This document shows, one piece after another, positions 7,863-15,599 of a DNA stretch of 64,000 nt. The notes under the pieces were generated by a model, which was not told the origin of the DNA, did not search any database, and worked only from the letters and a program-made list of their open reading frames with translations. Made by a program: the position numbers and the translations under genes. The DNA comes from an uncultured Rhodopila sp. Its GTDB lineage: Bacteria > Pseudomonadota > Alphaproteobacteria > Acetobacterales > Acetobacteraceae. The first letter of the stretch is position 1. Each line of letters begins with the position of its first letter. Location: assembly GCA_903932145.1 (NCBI GenBank), contig CAIZFE010000022.1, positions 1 through 64,000 of the forward strand, given 5' to 3'.

Positions 7863-8609
7863 TCAACGCCCTCCGGAAATCGGCACTATGACGCCCGTAA
7901 TATAGGACGCTTCCGGTGAGAGTAGCCATAGAACCGCCGTGGCAACCTCATCGGTGCTGCCGACGCGGCCCATCGGTACGCCGCCGACCATCTTGGTCAA
8001 CCGGTCCGGCAATCCGGCGCGGGCATGCAGGTCGGTCTGGATCAGCCCGGGGCTGACGGCGTTCACTCGGATGCCGCGCGCCGCCAGTTCCTTCGAGGCG
8101 CCGATCGTCAGGCTGTCGAGCGCACCTTTTGACGCGGCGTAGTGAATCCACTCGCCGGCCCCGCCGATTTCGGCCGCGCGTGACGATATATTGACGATCG
8201 CGCCGCCGGAACCGCCTCGATCAGTGGCCATGCGGGCGACCGCCTCGCGGATCATCAGGAATGGTGCTCGGACATTGACCGCCAGAACCATGTCCAGCGT
8301 TTGCGTGGTGACCGAGTCGATCAGGCCCATCGGCCCCGGCGTGCCAGCGTTGTTCACCAGAGCGATAACCCGACCCAGTTCGGCATCGACAATCCGGTAA
8401 AGCTCCAGGATCGAGGCCTCATCGGCCATCTCCGCCCGCACCGCGATGGCCCGGCCGCCCGCCGCGACGATATCGGTCACCACCGCATCGGCCAGCCCCT
8501 GATTCGACTGGTATGTCAGCGCCACCGCATAACCTCGCGACGCCGCCAGTCTGGCCACGGCCTCGCCGATCCCCTGGCTGCCGCCGGTTACGATCATCAC
8601 CTGTTGCAT
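7863..8609 (-). CDS. Short-chain dehydrogenase/reductase
   Basis: A 248-residue classical SDR. It has TGGSQGIG at about 9-16 for NAD(P) binding, NNAG near 88, the active-site Ser in NISSRAA, and YAASK as YxxxK. The closing GGR is typical. It should oxidise or reduce a hydroxyl/keto group; substrate unknown. I chose the ATG at 8609 (MQQVMIV), which has a GAGG site about 10 bases upstream, over a longer reading. It is the first gene of a two-SDR operon, divergent from an acyl-CoA ligase with about 75 bases between starts, so a shared control region is likely. Confidence 0.88.
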   Translation of the reverse strand: MQQVMIVTGGSQGIGEAVARLAASRGYAVALTYQSNQGLADAVVTDIVAAGGRAIAVRAEMADEASILELYRIVDAELGRVIALVNNAGTPGPMGLIDSVTTQTLDMVLAVNVRAPFLMIREAVARMATDRGGSGGAIVNISSRAAEIGGAGEWIHYAASKGALDSLTIGASKELAARGIRVNAVSPGLIQTDLHARAGLPDRLTKMVGGVPMGRVGSTDEVATAVLWLLSPEASYITGVIVPISGGR

Positions 8610-8683
8610 GGCGCTTTCCCTCTTCTCTTGCGCGATCATTGTCCTATCATCCGCTCATAACAAACAATCCGGAGAAAACGGCC

Positions 8684-10321
8684 ATGCTTGGTTCGATGCA
8701 GACGCAAGGGCTGATGATTTCGTCCATCCTGACCCACGCCGCCCGGCATCATGGATCGGCCGAGGTGATATCCCGGACGCATGAGAACACCACCCATCGC
8801 TACACCTGGTGCGACGTCGAGGCGCGCTCCCGCCGGCTGGTCCGCGTCCTGCAAAAGCTGGGTGTCCGGGCAGGGGATCGGGTCGGGACTTTGGCCTGGA
8901 ACGGCTACCGGCATTTGGAGGTGTACTATGCCGCGCCGGGGATGCAGGCGATCTGCCACACCATCAACCCGAGGCTTCACCCCGACGACGTCGCCTACAT
9001 CATCAACCATGCGCAGGACAAAGTGCTGTTCGTGGACAGCAGTTTCGCCGCCCTGGTCACCGCCATCGCGCCGCACATCGCCGCCACCGTCAAGACCGTC
9101 GTCATGTTGACGGCACCGGACAATATGCCGGAGGTGACGCTCGCCCCGGGCATGACGCTGGCCTGCTACGACACGCTGATGGAGGCGGCGGACGACGACT
9201 ACGTCTGGCCAACGTTCGACGAAAATACTGCCAGCGCGCTGTGCTATACCTCCGGCACCACCGGCCGGCCGAAGGGCGTGCTGTACAGCCATCGCTCCAC
9301 CTGGCTGCATGCTTACGCCACGTCGCTGCCCGATGTGATGGGGATTAGTGCCAGCAGCCGAGCGCTGCCGGTGGTGCCGATGTTCCATGTGAACGCGTGG
9401 GGCATGCCATACGCCTGCGCGCTGACCGGCGCGGCACTGGTGCTGCCCGGCCGGCATCTGGATGGCGCCAGCATGGCGGCCGTGCTGAACGCCGAACGCG
9501 TCACCTTCACCGCTGGCGTGCCCACCGTTTGGCTCGGTCTGCTGCAATACCTGCGGACCAGCGGGGACAAGTTGACGACGGTCAAGCGCATTATGACCGG
9601 TGGATCGGCGGCGCCGCCGTTGCTGATCGAGGCGTTCCGCGATGAATACGGCATCGCGGTCGAGCACGGCTGGGGGATGACCGAACTCAGCCCGGTCGGC
9701 ACCTATAACGCGCCGAAACCGGCGCAGGCCGGACTGACCAGGGATCAGGCGGCGGCGCACATGCTGAAGCAAGGCCGCATCCTGCCGGGGATCGACATGA
9801 AAATCGTCGATGGCGAGGGCAATGAGTTGCCCTGGGACGGCGTCGCGTTCGGCGACCTGAAGGTCAAAGGCCCCTGGATCGCCAGCTCCTATTACGGTGA
9901 CGAACCCGGCAGCGCGCTGGACGCGGACGGCTGGTTCGCCACCGGCGATGTCGCGACCATCGACGCCGACGGGTTCATGGAGATCACCGACCGGTCCAAG
10001 GACGTCATCAAATCCGGCGGCGAGTGGATCAGCTCGATCACGCTGGAGAACATCGCCGTGTCGCATCCCGACGTGGCCGAGGCGGCGGTGATCGCCGCCA
10101 CCCACAAGAAGTGGGACGAGCGTCCGCTGCTGCTGGTCGTGGCCGCCCCCGGGAAGACCGTCGATCCCGCCTCCGTCCTGGCTCTGTACGAGGGCAAGGT
10201 CGCGAAATGGTGGCTGCCGGATGAGGTTCTGGTGGTCCCCGAACTGCCGCACACCGCGACCGGCAAGCTGCTGAAGACGGCGCTGCGGACGCAGTTCAAG
10301 GACCATTATCTGAAAGTCTAG
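8684..10321 (+). CDS. Acyl-CoA synthetase (AMP-forming)
   Basis: A 545-residue adenylate-forming ligase that activates a carboxylic acid to an acyl-CoA through an acyl-AMP. The P-loop motif [11 protein letters not shown] is near residue 188, GWGMTELSP near 325 is the acyl-acceptor loop, GWFATGDVA near 420 the hinge region, and the C-terminal lysine lies in TATGKLLK. It resembles medium- or long-chain fatty-acid ligases, and the exact acid cannot be told. The ATG at 8684 is preceded by GGAG 9 bases upstream. Divergent from two SDR genes. Confidence 0.9.
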   Translation: MLGSMQTQGLMISSILTHAARHHGSAEVISRTHENTTHRYTWCDVEARSRRLVRVLQKLGVRAGDRVGTLAWNGYRHLEVYYAAPGMQAICHTINPRLHPDDVAYIINHAQDKVLFVDSSFAALVTAIAPHIAATVKTVVMLTAPDNMPEVTLAPGMTLACYDTLMEAADDDYVWPTFDENTASALCYTSGTTGRPKGVLYSHRSTWLHAYATSLPDVMGISASSRALPVVPMFHVNAWGMPYACALTGAALVLPGRHLDGASMAAVLNAERVTFTAGVPTVWLGLLQYLRTSGDKLTTVKRIMTGGSAAPPLLIEAFRDEYGIAVEHGWGMTELSPVGTYNAPKPAQAGLTRDQAAAHMLKQGRILPGIDMKIVDGEGNELPWDGVAFGDLKVKGPWIASSYYGDEPGSALDADGWFATGDVATIDADGFMEITDRSKDVIKSGGEWISSITLENIAVSHPDVAEAAVIAATHKKWDERPLLLVVAAPGKTVDPASVLALYEGKVAKWWLPDEVLVVPELPHTATGKLLKTALRTQFKDHYLKV

Positions 10322-10377
10322 AAAACAGCGCTAGGGCGACGGTTGACGGGATTCTTGTCATGGTGATGCCATTGCAC

Positions 10378-10462
10378 CACCGTCATGGCCCGGCTTGTCC
10401 GGGCCAACCTTCGCGGCACGGTGCCGCCAACGGTGGCTCGGACAAGCCGGGCCATGACGGTG
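10378..10462. repeat. Extragenic palindrome, family 1 (intact copy)
   Basis: A perfect 24-base inverted repeat (10378-10401 against 10439-10462). Each arm begins CACCGTCATGG and holds its own smaller palindrome (GGCCCGG, five bases, CCGGGCC in the left arm). The same design recurs at 48851-48924 and 50934-51014, with a decayed copy at 45708-45775. It lies in the gap after the ligase gene. Confidence 0.75.
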
Positions 10463-10505
10463 AGGGACGAGGGGCGGCACCACGACAGGCTGTGCTCAAG
10501 CGCGC

Positions 10506-11129
10506 ATGGACCTGAAACTGCGCGCCTGGGGCCTGCGTCCGTGTCGCAGCCGCCTGCCGCGCCTGTGGCTGTTCACAGACGAACACCGGCTGCCCGATCC
10601 GCGCGACTCGGTCGCGCGCCTGCCGCGAGGCAAAGCCGGAGTCGTCCTGCGCCACGACTCCGACCCGGGGCGCGAGACACTCGGCCGCGATCTGGCGCGG
10701 ATCTGCCGGCAGCGGCGGCTTGTCCTGGTCGTTGCGGGCGATGTCAGACTGGCGGCGGCGCTGAAAGCCGGGGTGCATCTGCGGGCGGGGCGCTGGCCCG
10801 GCCCGGTTCGCATCCAACGCGGGTCCGGCGGCGTTGTGACCTGTTCCGCCCATTCGGCTGCTGATTTGCTGCGAGCCAAACGTCATGGTGTCAGCCTGGC
10901 GTTTGTGTCGCCGGCGTTTCCGACCGCCAGTCATCCGGGCGCCCCGGCACTGGGTCCATTACGTTGGACCTCGATGGCCCGCCTCGCGCCCGCAGGGCTT
11001 GCGGTTGCCGCACTGGGGGGGATTGACGGCACTTCGGTCAGAAGCCTGCCGGCGCGGTTTTGCCGAGCCGCCGGCGCCATCGGGGCTTTGGGGGTCAGCG
11101 CCGATGAGCCCGCCAACCGGTCGTCCTGA
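10506..11129 (+). CDS. Thiamine-phosphate-synthase-like protein (ThiE/TenI family)
   Basis: A 207-residue TIM-barrel-like protein resembling thiamine phosphate synthase or TenI. The strand patterns LPRLWLFTDE (about 18-27) and LAVAALGGID near residue 170 are characteristic. The pyrophosphate-binding region is weak, so it may be a divergent paralogue, not the housekeeping ThiE. No other thiamine genes are adjacent. The start at 10506 follows a family-1 palindrome, and no strong ribosome site is visible. Confidence 0.6.
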   Translation: MDLKLRAWGLRPCRSRLPRLWLFTDEHRLPDPRDSVARLPRGKAGVVLRHDSDPGRETLGRDLARICRQRRLVLVVAGDVRLAAALKAGVHLRAGRWPGPVRIQRGSGGVVTCSAHSAADLLRAKRHGVSLAFVSPAFPTASHPGAPALGPLRWTSMARLAPAGLAVAALGGIDGTSVRSLPARFCRAAGAIGALGVSADEPANRSS

Positions 11130-11534
11130 CAGCGGATATCGATTTCCGGGCCCGGCGATTTGCTTCGATCTCCGAAGAACAGCCAAGGCGCCCGGGTCCC
11201 ATGTGCCTATCCGATCGCCATCGGCTGCACTGATGGAGGCATCCGGCCAGCCGAACACGTGTGAACCGCCGGGGTTCGTGTGGCCACGCCGGGCGCGGGT
11301 TCCGTCTGAAACCGGCTGTGCTCCAACGATTTCGTGAGAACATGCAGCAAAATGTGGCGTCCTGGCCACAGTGTTTCGAAAATGCCATGCTGCACTGCCG
11401 AAGCGGGTTGCGGGGACATGAACGTCCGGTCATTAGTCTGCCCAGGTCTGGCTGCCCCCCCGCCTGTTCGCGGGAATCGACGGGCGGGGCCTGAGGAGAT
11501 CGCCGGTTGAACCGGTGTAATAAGGAGGATTTTC
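11130..11534 (+). other. 405-base leader/promoter region of the porin gene
   Basis: No gene is supported in this stretch. Its right end holds a very strong ribosome-binding sequence (AAGGAGGA) 5 bases before the porin ATG. The length suggests a long untranslated leader or a large control region for the abundant porin. I found no recognisable operator or riboswitch. Confidence 0.45.
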
Positions 11535-13109
11535 ATGCGTAAGCTTCTCTTGGCCAGTGCGGCCGTTCTGGGAGCGACCGGTGGTCTGGCTCACGCTCAG
11601 ACAGCCCCGTCAGCCTCACAGGGCCAATATGCCGCCCCGTACGCAGCCGGCCCGGCCGCGAACAACAACAACAACACCTGGGGCATCGCCAACACGGTTT
11701 CCGGCAGCGCAGCCGCCGGTGGCGTCAGCAACTACGGCTCCTATGGCGCGAACTACAACGCCGTCCCGACCCCGGGCACCGTCGTTATCCGCCTGAACGG
11801 CCGCGTTGAAGCCGACGTCGTCGCCGGTTTCACCTCCGCCGACAAGTCCACCAACGCCGCTGGCGCGTACACGGGCTACAAGGTCAATCCGGTCCAGATC
11901 GACAGCTATATGCGTCTGTATCCGGGCTTCGACGGTCTGTCCGCCAATGGCATCCGTTACGGCGCCGCGATCGAATTGCGTGAGAACTTCCTGGGCGCCA
12001 ACCCGGCGCAACAGACTGCGGGAAACACCGCTGCTCTCCAGGCTGCCGCGCCTGGCATTCAGAGCCCGAGCGCCACGAGCTCCGGTCAGACCGTCATGGT
12101 TCGCCGTGCGTTCACCTACCTGGCGACGGATCAGGCTGGCCTCGTGCGTTTGGGCCAGACCGACGGCGTCGTCGGCCTGTATGACAACTGCTTGTTCACC
12201 ACCCAGTGCTGGGATGCCGGCGTTGGCATTCAGCAGCAGGGCGCATGGGGCACCACCCCGACCAATGCGACCGGCGGCGGCGCGACCTATCCCTGGCTGT
12301 CCCAGGCTGGTGCGGAATACGTCAACCAGAAGGTTGTTTACCTGACGCCGCAGTTCTTCGGCTTCGACTTTGGCGTGCAGTATGCACCTGGCCAAGGCAA
12401 CGGCCTGCAGAACTCCACCGGTGGCAACGCCAACGGCGCCGCCGTCTGCGGCCTGCCCAGCGACAACTGCTCCAGCACCACGACGGGCGGCACGTCCAAC
12501 CGTTGGATCAACCAGTGGGGCATTGGCGCTCGGTATGAGCACACCTTCGGCGCCGTCGATGCGAAGGCCTATGGCTACTACGAAGGTTCTGGCAAGGAAA
12601 ACGTGGACGTCAACGGCTACACTGCCGCCGTTCCCGGCACCGCCGCATTCCGCGCCGGCGCCACCGCCAACAACATCCACTACCAAAACCTGGGCTTCTA
12701 CCAGGCTGGCGCGGCTCTGACCGCCTTCGGCACGACCGCCGCGATTTCCTACATCGGTGGTCATGTGAACGGCCAGTTGGCTCTTGACCCGGTCGGTGGT
12801 GTGAACACCAACGCCTGGATCGCTGGTCTGACCTACGTCAACGGTCCGATCACGGTTGGTGGCAACTTCGGCATCGTCGATACGCAGGGCGCCGTTCAGT
12901 TGACCGGCACCTCGCAGCGTCGCGAAGTCGTTGGGGCCTTCGGTGGCAACTACAAGGTTGCTCCGGGCGTCAACCTGGTTCTCGAGTATGACTACATCAC
13001 GCGTCACCAGGGCGGCTACGACTTCAATGCCGGCGCTCTCGGCACCGCCGGCCTGACGGCCGATGCCAAGGCGCAAGGCGTGTTGTTCTCCACCGTTCTG
13101 ACCTGGTAA
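11535..13109 (+). CDS. Outer-membrane porin
   Basis: A 524-residue porin with a clear signal peptide (MRKLLLASAAVLGATGGLAHA, cleaved after AHA). The mature chain is rich in Gly, Asn, Thr and aromatic residues, with alternating beta-strand patterns and a C-terminal strand ending in TVLTW, as expected for barrel insertion. It has an Asn/Ala-rich linker at about 40-70. It should form a diffusion channel in the outer membrane; substrate preference is unknown. The strong ribosome site, consistent codon use and a strong terminator directly after it point to high expression as a single-gene unit. Confidence 0.88.
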   Translation: MRKLLLASAAVLGATGGLAHAQTAPSASQGQYAAPYAAGPAANNNNNTWGIANTVSGSAAAGGVSNYGSYGANYNAVPTPGTVVIRLNGRVEADVVAGFTSADKSTNAAGAYTGYKVNPVQIDSYMRLYPGFDGLSANGIRYGAAIELRENFLGANPAQQTAGNTAALQAAAPGIQSPSATSSGQTVMVRRAFTYLATDQAGLVRLGQTDGVVGLYDNCLFTTQCWDAGVGIQQQGAWGTTPTNATGGGATYPWLSQAGAEYVNQKVVYLTPQFFGFDFGVQYAPGQGNGLQNSTGGNANGAAVCGLPSDNCSSTTTGGTSNRWINQWGIGARYEHTFGAVDAKAYGYYEGSGKENVDVNGYTAAVPGTAAFRAGATANNIHYQNLGFYQAGAALTAFGTTAAISYIGGHVNGQLALDPVGGVNTNAWIAGLTYVNGPITVGGNFGIVDTQGAVQLTGTSQRREVVGAFGGNYKVAPGVNLVLEYDYITRHQGGYDFNAGALGTAGLTADAKAQGVLFSTVLTW

Positions 13110-13134
13110 TTCACCAGTTCACGCGGACGACGGC

Positions 13135-13166
13135 AACGGCGGGGCATCACCCCGCCGTTTCTTTTT
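13135..13166 (+). terminator. Rho-independent terminator of the porin gene
   Basis: Perfect 10-base arms (AACGGCGGGG and its complement) around a 5-base loop CATCA, followed by TTTCTTTTT. It begins 25 bases after the porin stop. Confidence 0.92.
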
Positions 13167-13298
13167 GTGGGCTATTCGAACCAGGACCACCCGCGGCGAC
13201 ACGAATCTTGATTGCTGACGGGCAGGCCGGGGGCTAAAGACTGCGCCACCCGACAGACCCGTGACACAGAGTCCGGCAACACAAGGCAAGCTATCGCG

Positions 13299-13871
13299 AT
13301 GCGACTCATTTCAATTTCCGCTCGACTGCTTCCCGCGGCTCTGCTTGCCGTTCTGGCCGTGGCGGGATGCTCGTCCCCCGACGTCAAGGCCAACCCGACC
13401 CCGGTGGATTTCATGGGGCTGGGCAGCGGATCGAACGGCGATATTTCCGTCAATCGCTATGGCGGCAATGACAGCGGCACGATCTTCGGCATCGGCAAAG
13501 GTGCCAACAAGGACGAGGGCGGCACGGGTGGCGGTGGCGGCTCGGGGATTGGCGTCAATGCGTTCCTGTGGCGCGGGGCTCTCGATACCATCGCATTCAT
13601 GCCGTTGGCCTCGGCCGATCCGTTCGGCGGCGTGCTGATCACCGACTGGTACACGCCTCCGGGCACCAGCGGCGAGCGCTTCAAGGCGACGGTCTATATT
13701 CTCAGCAAGGATCTGCGCAGCGACGGATTGCGCGTCAATATCTATCGCCAGGTGCTGCAAAACGGCCAGTGGACCGATGCGGCGGTGTCCGAGTCGACGG
13801 TCGGCGATATCGAGAATAAGGTTCTCGCACGGGCTCGCCATCTGCGCGAGCAAATGCAAGCCGCAGGCTGA
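13299..13871 (+). CDS. DUF3576 lipoprotein
   Basis: A 190-residue predicted outer-membrane lipoprotein. The signal peptide ends in the lipobox LAVAGC (Cys about 26). A Gly-rich stretch (about 65-90) precedes the conserved region NAFLWRGALDTIAFMPLASADPFGG that marks DUF3576 proteins. The second half is beta-rich, ending in a helix (ARARHLREQMQAAG). The family is found mainly in alphaproteobacteria and its function is not established; an envelope role is inferred from the lipobox. I took the ATG at 13299 because it directly precedes the signal sequence. Confidence 0.85.
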   Translation: MRLISISARLLPAALLAVLAVAGCSSPDVKANPTPVDFMGLGSGSNGDISVNRYGGNDSGTIFGIGKGANKDEGGTGGGGGSGIGVNAFLWRGALDTIAFMPLASADPFGGVLITDWYTPPGTSGERFKATVYILSKDLRSDGLRVNIYRQVLQNGQWTDAAVSESTVGDIENKVLARARHLREQMQAAG

Positions 13872-13914
13872 TCCGTCAGCGGTTCCAGGCAGACGACACC
13901 CGGGTTAGCCGACT

Positions 13915-13989
13915 GAAAAGGCGTGGATGGTGGGCCTTGGCCCGCCATGACGGTGTTGGGCCATCGCCCCGCCATGACGGTGTTGGGCC
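13915..13989. repeat. Extragenic palindrome, family 2 (partial) with a tandem direct repeat
   Basis: The segment 13917-13953 resembles one arm of the family-2 element seen complete at 23032-23120 (GGCGTGGATGG, an inner palindrome, then CCATGACGG). Within it a 22-base unit at 13941-13962 is repeated at 13968-13989 with a 27-base period. It lies after the DUF3576 gene. Confidence 0.6.
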
Positions 13990-14148
13990 GAGTTACGCGG
14001 CGTTACCGGTCGCGCGGCAGTTACCGCCGTCTTAATGGGTAAAGGCCCGCGATCAACGCCTTGCCACTGCGCTAATCCGCACATTTTCTGCCTGGATTTC
14101 GCCTAACGGCTCGGTCTCGGTCGATCGCCGATGCGTCTGTCCCGCCGC

Positions 14149-14526
14149 TTATCCGGGAATCATCCGGCCGAGCGGCCGGCCGGCAAACAGATGCACATGG
14201 AAATGCGGAACTTCCTGACCGGAATGCTCCCCCATGTTGGCGAGTAACCGGTAGCCGGGTGCCTCCAGTCCCAGGTCCTTCGCGATGACGCCGACCGCGC
14301 GGATGAACCCGCCGATCTCGTTGTCGCTGGCACAGGCGCTGAAGTCGGCAAATGAGCAATACGGACCCTTTGGGATCACCAGCACATGCGTCGGTGCCTG
14401 CGGCGCGATGTCGTGGAAGGCGAGGGCGAAATCGTCCTCATAGACCTTCTTGCAAGGGATTTCCCCGCGCAGGATGCGGGCGAAAATATTGGTGTCGTCG
14501 TAGGGCGGCAGGCCGCTGACCGGCAT
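14149..14526 (-). CDS. HIT-family nucleotide-binding protein
   Basis: A 125-residue histidine-triad protein of the Hint/HinT type, which hydrolyses nucleoside phosphoramidates or adenylated molecules. The catalytic triad is in VPHFHVHLFAG (about 106-116). The N-terminal part carries the usual FARILRGEIPCKKVYEDD pattern. Length and order of motifs are normal. A single gene. Confidence 0.92.
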   Translation of the reverse strand: MPVSGLPPYDDTNIFARILRGEIPCKKVYEDDFALAFHDIAPQAPTHVLVIPKGPYCSFADFSACASDNEIGGFIRAVGVIAKDLGLEAPGYRLLANMGEHSGQEVPHFHVHLFAGRPLGRMIPG

Positions 14527-14691
14527 CGCAAGGACTCCCCGTGGATTGGTGTGGCGGTTTTACGACGCCGGGACGGGGTGTGCCAGTGGGTGCGGTTCTC
14601 AGAGTGTGGCCGGCCGCTAAACCCGTCCAAACCGCGACGGCCGAACCAACAAGGCAGATGGACCCTTGGTTCGGTCAGACCTTCAATGGAT

Positions 14692-15114
14692 CTACCAGGG
14701 ATCGATGAGCGCGACACCACAATCCGTGAAATCCCGCGTGTTGGGGGTGACAATCGCCTACATACCATGAGCACGGGTGGTGGCCGCGATCATGGCGTCC
14801 TGAACGGCGATTGGCCTGCCGGCGGCCGGACGGGCAGACCTGATCTCGCCATAGGCCGCTGCACAGGCCCGGTCAAACCTCAGCACATGATCCGCAAATC
14901 CGATTTCCAGGAATGTCGTCATTCGTAAGATGAGTTCGTCGCGCCTTCGCCCCGACGGCAGGCGCGCCAAACCATAGCGAATTTCTGCCTCACAGATCGC
15001 TGCGGTAAACACGGTATCAGGAGGCAAACTGGCCACATACAGCAGAACTGTCTGGTTCGGTGCTGCCTTGGCCAACTCCGAAATAACGTTGGTATCCAGC
15101 AGAACCACGATCAC
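14692..15114 (-). pseudogene. vapC: VapC-type PIN toxin interrupted by an in-frame TAG
   Basis: A PIN-domain ribonuclease toxin. It starts at a GTG overlapping the antitoxin stop (GTGA). LLDTNVISELA (about 4-14) holds the first catalytic Asp, and QDAMIAATTRAHG lies near 103-115. Translation meets TAG at 14758-14760. After it the same frame continues for 21 codons as AIVTPNTRDFTDCGVALIDPW, the normal family ending, before a second stop at 14692. The stop removes the Asp of the NTRDF motif, part of the acidic active site. Compared with usual family spacing there seems to be one extra codon, so a 3-base insertion bringing the stop is plausible. The toxin is probably inactive. Confidence 0.8.
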
Positions 15115-15389
15115 GCGCCCCGATCGTATTCCGAACCGGAGAAGTCCGGGGGAGGCCGTTCCGGGTTTTCTGAACGCGGCGGGATGGCGAGATCGGCGCC
15201 GTTTTCCGAACCGAACAAGCGCCGGGCGAGGGTGACAAGGTTCTCCCGGTTCGGGTTTTCCTGCCGAACAACCGCGGCACGCAGCCATTCGCGCGCTTCG
15301 TTCTCCACGGATCGGCGATGCGCCTCAGCGCTCGCCTTGAGCCGCGCATGGAGTGCCTCGCCGACATCTCTGATCAGAACGCTGGCCAT
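15111..15389 (-). CDS. vapB: FitA/VapB-type antitoxin
   Basis: A 92-residue antitoxin. Its N-terminus (MASVLIRDV, then LKASAEAHRRSVENEAR) is a ribbon-helix-helix DNA-binding domain of the FitA/plasmid-stability type, and the rest would wrap the PIN toxin. It overlaps the vapC start by four bases. The ATG at 15389 was preferred over an in-frame GTG four codons upstream because it matches the usual family beginning. A 13-base inverted repeat around its start (15396-15443) is the likely auto-regulatory operator. Confidence 0.82.
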   Translation of the reverse strand: MASVLIRDVGEALHARLKASAEAHRRSVENEAREWLRAAVVRQENPNRENLVTLARRLFGSENGADLAIPPRSENPERPPPDFSGSEYDRGA

Positions 15390-15395
15390 ATTGGC

Positions 15396-15443
15396 TTTCA
15401 CCGGCGGTGTTACCGGCCCATGCTAGCGATACCGCCGGTGAAA
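15396..15443. promoter_or_regulatory. Probable antitoxin operator (13-base inverted repeat)
   Basis: Perfect arms TTTCACCGGCGGT (15396-15408) and ACCGCCGGTGAAA (15431-15443), 22 bases apart, immediately upstream of the antitoxin start. Ribbon-helix-helix antitoxins bind such paired sites to repress their own operon. Confidence 0.55.
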
Positions 15444-15487
15444 ATGCTATCGGCTTCGATCTCACCCGGTGGTTCGCGTGCCGCGGT

Positions 15488-15565
15488 TGGTGGCGCACCA
15501 TTCACGCCCGCTTTGGTCAGCGATACCAAAAGACGTGGATGGGGCGCCCTTCGCGCACCATGACG
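15488..15565. repeat. Degenerate family-2 extragenic palindrome
   Basis: The right part (15528-15565) matches the family-2 arm order: AGACGTGGATGG, an inner GC palindrome, then CACCATGACG. A looser counterpart lies at 15488-15514. It sits between the antitoxin gene and the helicase gene. Confidence 0.5.
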
Positions 15566-15599
15566 AAATCAGACGCCAGAATGGGTTCGGCGTGGCCCG

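Noticed and set aside
8636-10306. A 556-codon minus-strand frame opposite the acyl-CoA ligase
   Set aside because: Shadow frame with no motif; the ligase is fully supported.
11616-13076. A 486-codon minus-strand frame opposite the porin gene
   Set aside because: Composition is Val/Gly/Ala/Arg-rich without family features, and the porin on the plus strand has signal peptide, strands and terminator.
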